Positions 43,894 through 54,682 of a stretch of DNA of 60,000 bases are shown in pieces. Source of the stretch: Antedon mediterranea (lineage: Eukaryota; Echinodermata; Crinoidea; Comatulida; Antedonidae); NCBI RefSeq assembly GCF_964355755.1, contig NC_092673.1, positions 33,553,648 through 33,613,647 of the forward strand, read 5' to 3'. Below the pieces are notes generated by a model. That model did no database searches and was not told the origin of the DNA. It saw nothing but the letters and a program-made list of their open reading frames with translations. A program made the position numbers and the translations under genes. Each line of letters opens with the position of its first letter. The first letter of the stretch is position 1.

Positions 43894-45819
43894 TTATTAT
43901 TGTTTTCCTGTCACGATGATGAAGGAAGGCCATGTGGTGTTGTATGCATGGATTGTATTTAAGCTATATTTAACTATGTAGTAAATTATAGAACAGGCTG
44001 TTTAAACACATTAATATTAATTGATCGTTTTCATTACAAACTTGTTATTTTACTTATATAATGATGAATTATTAATAAGTATTTTAATTTGATCAATATT
44101 ATTATCAAAAGATGCGATTATTTTTTCTCCTTGTGGTGGTAATATTTTAGCCTTGTAAGCATTACCGGCGACAAATCCTCTTACTGTACAGGATAAACAT
44201 CCTTTTGATTTTATTTACTTTGTGATTTTTTAGTGAAATTGAGGGCTAAATTTTCCTGTAAAAATAGGATTAATTTGATTGTACTCAAACTAGACCTTCA
44301 AACTGTTTTTGTCATGACTTTTTTTTTATTTTATTTAATAATTATATACAAATGTATTTTTTTCTTTTGTTTATGAGTCTTGTGTGACAAGTAATCTCTT
44401 CTTGCAAGATCCTCTATTAATGGTATTGTTTGTATTTTCTCATTATAAATTATCATTCTTTTTATTGCATTGATACCATTGATAGAAACTAATAAATGTT
44501 GAATTATTATTATTTGATAACTTTTTGTATACAAATACATGCATGTTCAAGGATCTGTGAAAGTATAGCCTAGACCTGCTGAGATTAACATTTTACAAAT
44601 GGTACATTATTGCACTGTGATATGTTGCCAACTCTATTCATACACACATTTTGAGTAAGATATCGTACTTATTTTACGACGCTCTTCACGTTAGGCCTAC
44701 GAACGAAATCATTAGTAGCCAGCCTATAGCCTAGCATGAGAACTAGATAGGCCTACTCGGGTGAGGTTAAGACGTGTTTCTTCACTCGATTCCTCGACAA
44801 ATTTTAGGCTGATTTTTAGACCATCACAAATCGAACATTTCTTATTTATACAAACGTGATGACAAATCAGTTATATTTTGTAATATCTATGACAACCCAG
44901 TGTTGTCCTTTTAATCTTAATCAACTATAGTGTTGTTCGGCCTAAAGCCTGAGGCTTACTAGCATACTTAACCAATCAAATGTTACAGAATATGAGACGA
45001 GCAAGATCAAGCAAGTCCCTGTAAATACATTTAAATCAAGAGCAGAAGGCTACCATTCAGTATGAAATTACTGAAACTATGATATTGTTTTTACAACAAA
45101 AATATTTATACTAATAGTAGTAAACTCTCCCCGTCATCCCCCTCCCCCTTGAAAAAACACCCGAGGACCCCCGGACAGTGTCCGATTTTGATCTTAAAAT
45201 GTGCAACAATACCAATAGTGTAGGCCTGGCATATCAAGTGATCGAGTGATAGTGATCTTTAAAATGTATTCGTGTAATGGAATTTTGAACAATATTCGTG
45301 GAGCAGTCTATTAAAAAATGTTCAAGATTTAGGGCATTAATATTAATATGTAATTAATACAATTGTATTGATCATAAACTAACTTTAACAATAGTTTGGT
45401 AAAATGAAATAGATAAACAGAGTGTTTGGGATAAATAGTACAAAACTAATACTTAAACTAATAGTAGTATTAATAATATAGCAAATTTCATATCACAGCT
45501 TGCTTTAGAATATTATAATATAATAATCTTAACTCATTGTTGTGCATTTTAGGTAAAATATGATAATGAAATATTGCAATTTTTATATACAAAATGCAAT
45601 GAATATAAAATTATTGAGTATTAGTCCTATCAATATAATTAGAAAAAGTCAAGCACTTTATTTTGAATGTTTGTTTATCATTGATTTATCTCAATGTTTT
45701 TTTTGGAAATATCAGTATTTCAGCGCACGTTTTAATACTCTTTACAAGCTGTTAATGCAATACTGTTTCTTTATTTGACGAACAATAAATAATACAGCAG
45801 TTAATATCAGTTTGTCATA
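43894..45819. other. AT-rich DNA between the two repeat copies; no gene recognised
   Basis: No ORF with recognisable similarity; one C-rich patch at about 45125-45180. It may still be intron of the minus-strand GPCR gene. Confidence 0.4.
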
Positions 45820-46394
45820 ATTACCTCCGCCGAGGAGGTTATATTTTCACCCCTGTATGTTTGTGTGTTTGTGTGTCTGTGAACAGCCTGGAGGCCACAG
45901 TTTTTATCCGACTCTCACCAAATTTGGCAACAATGATCTATGCCCCAAAAGCTCGGACGAGTTCGAATTTGAGGGGAAAAGGTCATAGGTCAAGGTCATA
46001 GGTCAAGGTCACAACTAACAAAAAACTATTTTACTGGCTAGAGACCACAGTTTTTATCCGTTTCTCACCAAACTTTAGCTACAATGATCAATGACACATC
46101 ATATAATTGTGGTTAAATTTTGAAGGGTCAGGGTCAAAGATCAAGGTCCACAAAAAAAAAAATAAATAAAAAAATAATAAAAAAGAAAAACCTCAGGACT
46201 TGAACCAGCGATCTCAACTGTGAGAGGCTGGATACATAACCATTACACCACACTGTCATCCACAACTTTGTAGTGTGCAGTTAGCATATTTACACTTAGA
46301 ACTAATAAAAAAAATGTTAAAAAAAATATTCAGGAGGAATTTTATGTAGGGGAATTTTACAGTAGGCGGAGGTTTGTACTCTCGGAGTACCCTA
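45820..46394. mobile_element. 575-bp interspersed repeat with embedded tRNA-like segment (copy 2)
   Basis: Same family, orientation and ends as 43304-43893, 1.9 kb away. AGGTCATAGGTCAAGGTCA words and a tRNA-like block at about 46190-46263 are conserved. Some 20 bp shorter through small deletions. Confidence 0.8.
46190..46263 (-). tRNA. tRNA-Glu-like pseudogene inside the repeat (copy 2)
   Basis: Identical to the first over the box A, anticodon and box B parts. The 3' acceptor side has lost a few bases (CCTCAGGACTTGAACC on the plus strand). Confidence 0.5.
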
Positions 46395-47078
46395 GTTTCT
46401 TCTTTCTTAATTTGACAAATGTTAAGTATGATTATTTTATGCTGGTTCGTGTTTTTAAAAAATTTTATATTAATATTATACTAAATAACCTCTTTTCAAG
46501 TACCTTGACCTTGTGTTTTATATTAACTTTTTAAATTATAAAAACACTCGCAGAATCTAAATTAAATTAATTTAGGATTTTAAAATTAACTTTCACCTTT
46601 ATAACCTCAGGGATCAGGACTCGAGTTCAGCTCCGGTTAATTTATTTATCATATAGATTGATGCACCTTCAGTTAAAGGGGTTTTAAAAAATTCGTTTTC
46701 AGCAGTCTAAATTCGATTGAATGTATGAGATGCTGTATTTTTATTTATTTTTTATTCACTTTCAGTAATTATATTTCGTAAGGATCGCCATATTTTGAAT
46801 TATGGTTTAAAAATGTCGTATTTAGGCCAACAAGGTTTCTGTTCCGCAGTGGGTATAATCATGAAGACGTGGTCAGCATTAAAGAATTCAGTGATGGCCA
46901 TCGATTACTTTATAAACTGTGATGTAGATTTAGTAGACTTAAAAATAGTTTTTAGAAAACATTGTGTATAGTAAGTAGATATATTTCAAAGGTTATCTGC
47001 AAAAAGCTCAATCAATTAATGCCACTTTTCTTGTTTATATAGCATTATGCTCTATAGTCTACGTAGTGCCACATTAGA
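46395..47078. other. AT-rich DNA, nothing recognised
   Basis: No ORF, RNA or repeat that I can support. Confidence 0.4.
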
Positions 47079-47226
47079 CCAATTGCCATCCGGCCAATTG
47101 CCACCCGGCCAATTGCCATCCGGCCAATTGCCACCCGGCCAATTGCCATCCGGCCAATTACCACCCGGCCAATTGCCATCCGGCCAATTGCCACCCGGCC
47201 AATTGCCACCCGGCCATTTGCCACAC
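47079..47226. repeat. 15-bp minisatellite, ten copies, with an alternating C/T site
   Basis: Unit CCAATTGCCA(T/C)CCGG. The variable base alternates T, C, T, C for most of the array, so a 30-bp dimer was the unit of spread. One copy has ATTACC and the last is CCATTTGCCACACC. Because 15 is a multiple of three it keeps an 81-codon frame open (47047-47292) with ([10 protein letters not shown])n. Confidence 0.95.
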
Positions 47227-48433
47227 CACTGTATTATTTTTTTTCCTATTATGTTAAGGCAGAAACTACAGAGGGCCTATGAATATTCATGATGTGACGG
47301 AAAACCATGGGAATAGATTTCACGTGGTAACCGAAAATGATCTCTCGCCGCACCTACGTACGTATAGTATCAAATATTGAGTGTAAATGAAATTGATAAA
47401 GAATTTGGACCTGTAAAGGACCTGTTGCCACCTAGGTCCTTTCCACCTGCTTTTCATTTTAAAGAACAATTATGATGGGAACTGGCAAACTGGCGTAATT
47501 TGCGACAAAGGCGCGTAGCGTCTCTGTGCTAATATATAGGTTTATCATTTTCCCGGCTCTCAGTACAGTTATTTGTGACTGGGGAAGCCAATGCATTAAA
47601 CCCGCTAGGATGCACCTGTCTATAACCAACTGTTACAATAATTAGGCCTATTTTGCGATTTAAAACAAAATCTAATATACAATATAGAGATAATTAGGCC
47701 CTATATTCTCATCCAGTTGAAATGTTATACTGATTAATGTTAATTAAACAGTTGTATAAAATTGTCTTTACAAATTGTTTTGTGACAGTCAATTGAAGAT
47801 CATAGCATTTTGTCGTGAAATCAGTAACGAAATCGATATAAATGTATTTAGACAAACACAAACCAAGTGATAAACAACATGGGCATACATGATATGTTAC
47901 TTTTATCGGAAAATAGCCCTAACAGTTTAAACATCTGGGTTGTCTGTAGGCCTACTATTCCATAGAAAAGCAATGTAGCTAAAATGATTTCTGTTTCTGG
48001 ATTGAGACAACAGCGTCCATTTTAATTCAATTGTAGGCCTAATTAACAAGTGAAAACGTTTATTCAATTACTAATAAAAGCAATGCTAAACCTAGCTTTA
48101 TTTTACCAAGGCAATTTACTAAGTTTCCGTTTTAGGCCATGGAATTTGGCCCATGGTAAATCAGTAGTGTTAAAGGTGTTCAGACTACGTGTCGTAATCA
48201 CTGATCGTGATATTAGCCGTTGTTCACTGGAAAGCGTCAAAATCACTGATGCATCATGAAGGGCGTTAGTAAATTCTATAATGTAACTTCTAATGCTCTG
48301 TCTACAAAGTATAGACAGAGATTGATGTTTGCGTTATGAACTCCTGATTTTTACTACTGGCTACACTGATGAATAATTTATACATATAAAGTCCTAGGTC
48401 ATATGTCGTCGCAAATCTAAAGCTATCTAATCT
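47227..48433. other. Intergenic DNA; one repeat word shared with 54.3 kb
   Basis: TTTTTTTCCTATTATGTTAAGGC at 47232 resembles TTTTCCCATTGAGTTAAGGC near 54345, both next to CATCCGGCCA-type words. This suggests a dispersed repeat that carries the CCGGCCA minisatellite. No gene recognised. Confidence 0.35.
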
Positions 48434-48540
48434 CCCCCACTACGCAACGCAATGACGTATACGCAACACAAGTATTTGGACCAATCACAAGCGATATTTC
48501 GGATGATCCGTTGCTTGTGATTGGTCAAATCACTTTCCAT
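48434..48540. mobile_element. Foldback element, TTGGTTCCC family (copy I, decayed)
   Basis: CACTACGCAACGCAATGACG and GACCAATCACAAGCGAT facing TTGCTTGTGATTGGTCAA; outer termini missing. Confidence 0.6.
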
Positions 48541-49540
48541 CCCGTCACAAACTTTTGTTATAGTGATTATTTATTGTAAAAATAGACGTTTGCTTTTCAT
48601 TGTGGTCTCATAGATCTTAATTGAACTATCCGTTAGCTCCCAGCTTGTAGAATTAACCACAAATCAGTTTTAGTTAAACTTTTCTTTGATAATGTTTAGA
48701 ATAAGATAATACAGTACATTAAAACGACACTTTAGGGAAACATTAAGACATACACAGCGTAACATTAAATTAAACACGTTTCAAGTTGAGTTAAAGCCTT
48801 TCTTATTTCATTGCACCACATTAAACAATATTGCTATATATCTTAATTTAGTATATCAATGTAATTTACACGAGTGCGTCAACAACAATTCCTCACGTGA
48901 CTGAAGTAAATTAGGAATAATAATATATTTATGAAAAAACGATGAATCCTTAGAAATTAAATATTTTTATAATTGGTATCTGAAAACGAGTAAAATATTA
49001 ATATTGTTTTTATTTATTTACTTTATTATTCGTTCGGTTTTTATATTTATGTGTCTCGTAACTTGCCTTTTGATGTTAAAGTATCAATAATTATGTTTTC
49101 CACTGCCACAGGGTATGAGATTTGATTATAAGAAGTTTGCCCAAATATGTAACGTTGCATAATTTAACATTCGTCACGGTGATATATGGAAGGCTCCGAG
49201 CGACAAAACATGGTTTATTAATTCAAAAATGCAATTTAAACCAAAATATGAAATATATTATATGAAAGGTACCTGCAAAATAATTTAAATTGTAATTTTA
49301 AATTCATCAAGTGTCCTTGGGACGTTTAAAATATCATTGTTAGTTTGTGACCGCAAATACTTATTAATGCTAATCTTTAAGATTGGACAATTTGTACTTT
49401 GTATCAATTTGCTTATTATAATTCAATATATTTTATTTATTTATTTTGTTTAATTTATTTTTGTTGCTTTATTTGCGCAACACAAAACTAACAAGAAACG
49501 TATATACATGAAATTCTCGATCACTACACAAACTACACTA
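48541..49540. other. AT-rich DNA, nothing recognised
   Basis: No ORF, RNA or repeat that I can support. Confidence 0.4.
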
Positions 49541-49688
49541 AAGCTCTGTCGACACTATCAAACTTTATGTTTTAAAAAAATGTGATGTGCCCATATATGG
49601 ACATGATGATGTCATATCACCACCATCTTTCATATCACTACCATATTTGGGCACATCACACTTTTTTTGTCAAACTATAGTTTGGAAA
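49541..49688. mobile_element. Foldback element, CTGTCTACACTATCAAACT family (copy 2)
   Basis: AAGCTCTGTCGACACTATC at the left; interior TGTGATGTGCCCATATATGG and CATATTTGGGCACATCACAC; right end degenerate after CAAACTATAGTTTGG. Confidence 0.65.
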
Positions 49689-50400
49689 TGTAGATTGTCA
49701 TTTTGGTCGCTGTCGCAGCACTGTAAATGGTTTTCGTTCGATTTCGGTCCGTAAATCGTTGTACAGTATTTTTTTAATTTTATTATATTCATTTATTCAT
49801 TCAATCGATTTCGGAATCTCTGGTCTTTAGAAAGTAAACATTTTTTGTAAAGTTCTTACATGCATTTATATGTTTATAAATATTAAAGAGTAATTTAAAC
49901 GGTTACATTATATCGTTCGATCCGTTATCTAAAATTAAAAATACATTTTCTATGAACGGACTATATTTTATTAATGATATTATATATACTAGTAATTATG
50001 TTAACTAATTAAGTGAGAGTGTGAAATGGTGTTATGAATACATTTCATTATAGTACTGGTCTTCGGGGAATTCATTTGACAATGTTTCTTCTTCCCAATG
50101 GCGCATCTAGAGGATTATCTGGCTTACGGCTTCTATTGACATGTCGGCACTGCAGTTGTCCCATATCCCTCAATTTAAATGAGGGAAGAGCAAAATGTTA
50201 AATTACAAGCACATTAATAAATAAATATATAAATATATATATATATATAAATCAATGAAGTTGCGTAGCACTGTGTAAATTATATATAAATCATACTGTA
50301 AATTATAGAAACAGTGCTCATATTCGGAACATGATCTCATAATCGCGTCGAGCATAGCTCATTGGCGAAAGTTCCGTATTTTTTAGTTGTATGAAAAAAT

Positions 50401-50471
50401 GTCTCTGGCGGGATTCGAACCTGCAACCTCTCGCTTACAGGGCGAGTATCATACCACTAGGCCACAGAGCC
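50401..50471 (-). tRNA. tRNA-Thr(TGT)-like gene or pseudogene
   Basis: On the minus strand: acceptor GGCTCTG/CAGAGAC (one mismatch), anticodon stem CTCGC/GCGAG around loop CCTGTAA (anticodon TGT), and T-arm GCAGGTTCGAATCCCGC with one mismatch. Position 33 is C rather than the near-universal T, and the D-stem is weak, so it may be a SINE head or pseudogene. No SINE body or tail could be identified. Confidence 0.55.
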
Positions 50472-50570
50472 ATGTATGGTATTATCACAGATTTTCACCC
50501 ACCAGATACATTCTCTCATACAACAAACGCCCTCACAATCAGTGGAGGCTTAACAAGTCAGAATAAATTC

Positions 50571-50604
50571 CAACTTTAATTCGCAACGTTGCGAATTAAA
50601 GTTG
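50571..50604. repeat. Perfect 34-bp palindrome
   Basis: CAACTTTAATTCGCAAC followed directly by its exact complement GTTGCGAATTAAAGTTG, with no spacer. It lies between the two tRNA-like genes. Confidence 0.95.
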
Positions 50605-50631
50605 TATATAATTCTAAAGATATATATATAT

Positions 50632-50873
50632 AAACACAAGAGGCAAAGAACATTAATTCTAAACCGCCCGGTGATATACTGAAATTTAATTAATTAATTT
50701 GAAACGATAAAGATGAGGAAATCTGTGAGAATGAGAAAAAGTCGCCCCAACCGAGACTCGAACTCGGACCACCTGCTTGATATGCAGATGTCCTAACCAT
50801 TAGACCACTGGGGCTTTCATGGTATTGTTAGAAAACACAAGAGGCAAAGAACATTAATTCTAAACCGCCCGGT
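50632..50873. repeat. 41-bp perfect direct repeats flanking a tRNA-like gene
   Basis: AAACACAAGAGGCAAAGAAC then ATTAATTCTAAACCGCCCGGT occurs at 50632-50672 and 50833-50873, period 201 bp. The copies are identical, while their flanks differ. It is too long for a usual target-site duplication. It may be the border of a tandem duplication, or a long-TSD insertion, of the tRNA-like unit. Confidence 0.9.
50743..50814 (-). tRNA. Complete cloverleaf tRNA-like gene, anticodon ATC
   Basis: On the minus strand every stem pairs: acceptor GCCCCAG/TTGGGGC (one G-T), D-stem GTCT/GGAC, anticodon stem TCTGC/GCAGG, T-stem CCGAG/CTCGG with loop TTCGAGT; 72 nt in all. The loop ATATCAA gives anticodon ATC with T33 present. 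ATC would read the Asp codon GAT, but eukaryotic tRNA-Asp normally has GTC, so it is either a mutated member of a repeat family or an odd tRNA. It has no intron. Confidence 0.7.
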
Positions 50874-50969
50874 TTGTATATATATACATTGACATCGTTA
50901 TTTTACGCATTTATGAGCTTGGAAATAGAAAGAAGGGTTCGATGTTGGCCTACAGCAATTTCAATTTAT

Positions 50970-51050
50970 AAGCTTCCCATTAGACGAGACGCAAAGACGC
51001 AGGCACAACAAAAGTTCAAATGATTCATTACGTCATTATTGGTCAAATTA
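50970..51050. mobile_element. Foldback element, TTGGTTCCC family (copy J, partial)
   Basis: TAAGCTTCCCATTAGACGAG then GACGCAAAGACGC and ATTGGTCAAATTA. It is joined to a terminal fragment of the GTATTGTCCC family (TGGGGGGACAATACATCTTT, to 51093), so two families abut. Confidence 0.5.
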
Positions 51051-51093
51051 CAATCTTCATTTTCATGTTTTGGGGGGACAATACATCTTTAAA

Positions 51094-51960
51094 CTAAGTA
51101 TTTATCAAAGAAAAAAATTACGTTTACTTAAAATGAAGTGAAACTTCAAATTTAATCTACAATGGTTGTAAAACAAATTTGAGGACTTTTAACTCTCAGT
51201 TTGCATAAACAAACATCTTATTCCAGGTGGTTGGGTTCTTATCTATATCCGCGAGTGACAATATTATGTCTGATTAAAGATGTTCAGAAATCAGTTGACG
51301 ATCGCTTATGGGTAATTGCAAAGAAAACATTGAGAAATTGCAGAAATGCGTAATAGTTCAAATTAAGACCTTTGGGCCTAAGTTAGGTTGAAAACCCATA
51401 ATAACATATTCATCGGTTGTCGCCTATTAACCAAACAGGATACTAATATTAGTTATTTAATTTCAATTATGAAAAAAAATGATTCACAAATAATAAAAGG
51501 AAAAAAATTAAAGTTGCGCTCAAGAATATTAGCCATGATCCTGTATTAAACTTACGTTTAAAACAGCAACAATTAATTAAAGTTTCTATCAAAATAATAG
51601 TAACCGTCGAACTAACGATAATAATTTGATGTTATTTTAATAATATTGTTATTATAATACAGTAAATATATTATTTATTATATCAATTAAGAGAGAAAAT
51701 AGTTGAAACCAGGTTGTTGCAAGGTGAACTCATCGTAAACCCGGAAATTACATTGACCGCGAAGAATTGAAATTGAGTTGAAAATCTACTGTTGAAATAA
51801 TAAATTTTGTTAAAAAACTCTTTATAATATCTTCCTAAGATAGAAATATGGAACAATAGCGTCGAACTGAAAACTAATGTTATCAAATCTACGTTTCGCG
51901 GTACATCTGAGATAGATAAGTTAGGTATAAAAGCACGTCAAGAAGCAAACCTTTCTAATG
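51094..51960. other. AT-rich DNA, nothing recognised
   Basis: No ORF or structure supported. GCACGTCAAGAAGCAAACC near 51932 recurs as GCACGTAAAGAAGCGAACC near 52410, on the far side of the next element. Confidence 0.4.
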
Positions 51961-51965
51961 TTTAA

Positions 51966-52304
51966 ATGTATTGTCCCCTTGAAAAAATAATTCTTAGAAT
52001 TATATTTTTATAAAATAATAGTTATCCACTTTGACCAAAAATTGGATCTAAAAAATAATGTATTTACTACCTAAAAAAAAACCTGTAATTTATAGCAAAA
52101 AAATGCTCAAATTGGCTGCCAGCCAATGGGTTTTTAGTTGAATTTAACCATTTATTTTGTCATTTTATAAGTGAAAACATTTTTTTTTTTCGATTTTTTT
52201 TTCTACTGAAGTGATTAAATTTATTAAAACTACAACATAACATATTCAAAGTCTGATTTAATTAATCTTCATTTTTCATGTCTTTGGGGGATAATACATC
52301 TTTA
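51966..52304. mobile_element. Foldback element, GTATTGTCCC family (copy 6)
   Basis: Left TTTAAATGTATTGTCCCC, right GGGGGATAATACATCTTTAAA. It is in the reverse orientation of the 21.3 kb copy (GGCTGCCAGCCAATGGG interior). TTTAAA at both edges suggests a TTAA-containing target duplication. Confidence 0.8.
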
Positions 52305-52893
52305 AATAAAAGTGGGACGGGATGATGAAAAATGAAAGATGCAATTAATATTAGGCCTAGGCCTATCTGTGAAGAAGAATAACAGTCTGATACGAGCATT
52401 TAGCAAAGGCACGTAAAGAAGCGAACCTTAATTGACTGTCTTCTGTTTTTTAATCCTAAATGCATTAAATTAAAGGAGTTCATTTTCACTTGTTGTTAAA
52501 GGCTCAGAAAACTTGAGTTAATTCAGTCATTTTCTGATAACATTTTCTAATCTATCACGTTCACGCGCCTTTTAAGGTTATGACACGGTTGGTTAGTTCA
52601 CGGTCAGGTATGTAAAACTTTATTAAGAAGTGACCTCTAGGAAAAAACATCAATTTTATACTAAATCCTCTGTTTATATTACTTTTAAAGAAATGAGTAC
52701 AGTAGTGAACGAATTGTAACGACATATAGAACTGTATGTAAAATATTATACATTACTTGTCGTCCGGCGTTCAGGCTTAGTTAACTACCCGGGTAAGTTA
52801 GTGACCTACCCACCAAATTTAGCAATAATTAGTCCGTGAAGCCAACTTTACCTGTGTAAATAACTAAATCTGAACGCACCCATGACACGCGCA

Positions 52894-53058
52894 TTTAACG
52901 GTTCTCACTAGCGAAGGAACGTAACGCAACCTACGCAACGATCATTGTGTTTGCCCCCGCCTGCGTGAAATCACGATGTTTGCAGCACTGTTGCGTCGTC
53001 GCTTCCCACTTGTGATTACGCAATACAGCACTTCGCTGCGTTGCGTTGCGTCGTTAGT
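52894..53058. mobile_element. Foldback element, TTGGTTCCC family (copy K, long subfamily, reversed)
   Basis: AACGGTTCTCACTAGCGAAG, then TTTGCCCCCGCCTGCGTG and GATGTTTGCAGCACTG: the complement of the interior seen at 6.3 and 22.9 kb. It abuts copy L. Confidence 0.7.
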
Positions 53059-53241
53059 GAAGCGTGGTTCCCACTAGCGACGCAACACAAGGACGTAACG
53101 CAACGCAAGTGAATTGACCAATCACAAGCGATGGCCATTCGCTTGTCATTGCTAACTGTCTATAACTTCGCTTGTCATTGGTTAAAACGCTTGCGTTGCG
53201 TTTACGTCCTTGCGTTACGTTCTAGTGGGAACCAAGCTTTA
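53059..53241. mobile_element. Foldback element, TTGGTTCCC family (copy L, intact)
   Basis: GAAGCGTGGTTCCCACTAGC to CTAGTGGGAACCAAGCTTTA. It differs from copy E (26.1 kb) by only a few bases and small indels. Confidence 0.85.
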
Positions 53242-53335
53242 GAACCACGCTTATATTAACAGAATTCCCAAACTCACCGTATGCGAATAGTAACTCCTTA
53301 TATATGTTTTTAACCGGTCTATCTATCTATCTATC

Positions 53336-53545
53336 GGTGCAACTCCACTAAAAGACTATATACATGTTCACTACCTGAAGTACATAGCCCATATCTGTCG
53401 AGAACAAAACGAATGCTCTTTGCACAAGCCCGAAAACCATATCAAATTAGGCAATCTCCTTCAGTGCGATCCTAGTCAAGCTAAGAAGCTAACCCAGTCA
53501 AGAAAGCCCTTCAACAGTCGGACCCAGCATATATTTGGATGCTAG
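53336..53545 (+). pseudogene. Retroelement ORF fragment (69 codons), probably LINE ORF2 C-terminus
   Basis: Open frame from GGT 53336 to TAG 53543: ATPLKDYIHVHYLKYIAHIC, REQNECSLHKPENHIKLGNL, then LLQCDPSQAKKLTQSRKPF. The H.L.YIAHICR and SQA.KLTQSR pattern is one I associate with the end of LINE ORF2 proteins of marine animals; the exact clade is not named. It starts right after a (TCTA)n run and is followed by a foldback element, so only this fragment remains. Confidence 0.5.
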
Positions 53546-53620
53546 AGACCCGGCTAGAGAAGACTGCCTCTTGGCTGCGACTGGCATCAGTGGGAGGAAC
53601 AAAACTGTACTGTATCTATT

Positions 53621-53746
53621 CTAAAACTAGTTTGACAAAAAAGTGCCCAAATATGGTAGTGATATGACATCATCATGTCCATATATGGGTACATCACATT
53701 GTTTTTGTCACATAATAAGGTTTGATAGTGTAGACAGAGCTTTAAG
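53621..53746. mobile_element. Foldback element, CTGTCTACACTATCAAACT family (copy 3)
   Basis: Right end TTTGATAGTGTAGACAGAGC is well kept. The left end is decayed (CTAAAACTAGTTTGACA). The interior AAATATGGTAGTGATATGAC matches 22.4 kb. Confidence 0.65.
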
Positions 53747-54555
53747 ATGAGGTATTTCCCTTATGTTGATAAGATTATTATTTTCTAAAAGTGATCACTG
53801 ATCGATTGGATTTTTAATTTGATTTCGTCTACTTTGCCTCAATTGAATGAAAAAAATTCCTCTACGCGGTATTATATATTTTTTATATTTAAAAATTAAA
53901 TTACAAATTTTATATGTTTTATATCAGTTTTATGTTCGACAATCTTGAGCTGAATCAAATTTAAACTAATTTGATAACGTTTCTGTTTACTTGGTAATTT
54001 GTTCACTGTGCCTTCAATATTGGATTGGTACGTTATCAATTTCTGCAATTTATTTTTTCCATTAAATTACATTTTGTATAATAGTTCAATTTAATAGATA
54101 GGAAATAAAATCATAGGAACAGGGACAGGAAGAAGAAGAACAGGGTCATGTTACTGTATCTGTTTATCTTATCTTATGTTTTTCTCTTTTTGTATGCGTC
54201 GTCGAAAAGTCGTGTGTGAACGTACTGTTATTTTAAGCTATCGTTCACACTGAAACCAGATTCGGTCCAAAATGTTCTGTCTTGAAATATATACCCATTT
54301 TCACGATTCCGATTTTCATCCGGCCAGTATTAATTTTTTTTCCCATTGAGTTAAGGCAGAAATCATAGATAATGTTGTCACGAGGTAATTCATTTTTATG
54401 CCATAATTAATTTCATAAATTTATTCTTAACCTGATATGTGAAAAAAATATTGCATTTGTCCACTAGACCGAAGTCCGGATGTTAAAATTAAATCATACA
54501 TACTGTGCGTTTATGAAGAGTTTAATCACAGTCGATAAATAGTCCAGAACATGTC
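53747..54555. other. AT-rich DNA, nothing recognised
   Basis: Only a short word shared with 47.2 kb (about 54315-54355). Confidence 0.35.
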
Positions 54556-54682
54556 TTAAAGCCGGAGCACACTGAACTATTTAGACGTGAAGCGTCACCG
54601 TTAAATCGAACCGTAATTTTTAACGAACGAACGATTTCAGTGTGAACATCAAATCGAATGTGACGTGTGGACCGGCCTTTAA
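54556..54682. mobile_element. Short TTAA-flanked foldback element, GCCGGAGCACAC type
   Basis: TTAAAGCCGGAGCACACTG at the left and GTGTGGACCGGCCTTTAA at the right, 127 bp. TTAA lies at both edges. The only copy seen in this window. Confidence 0.65.
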
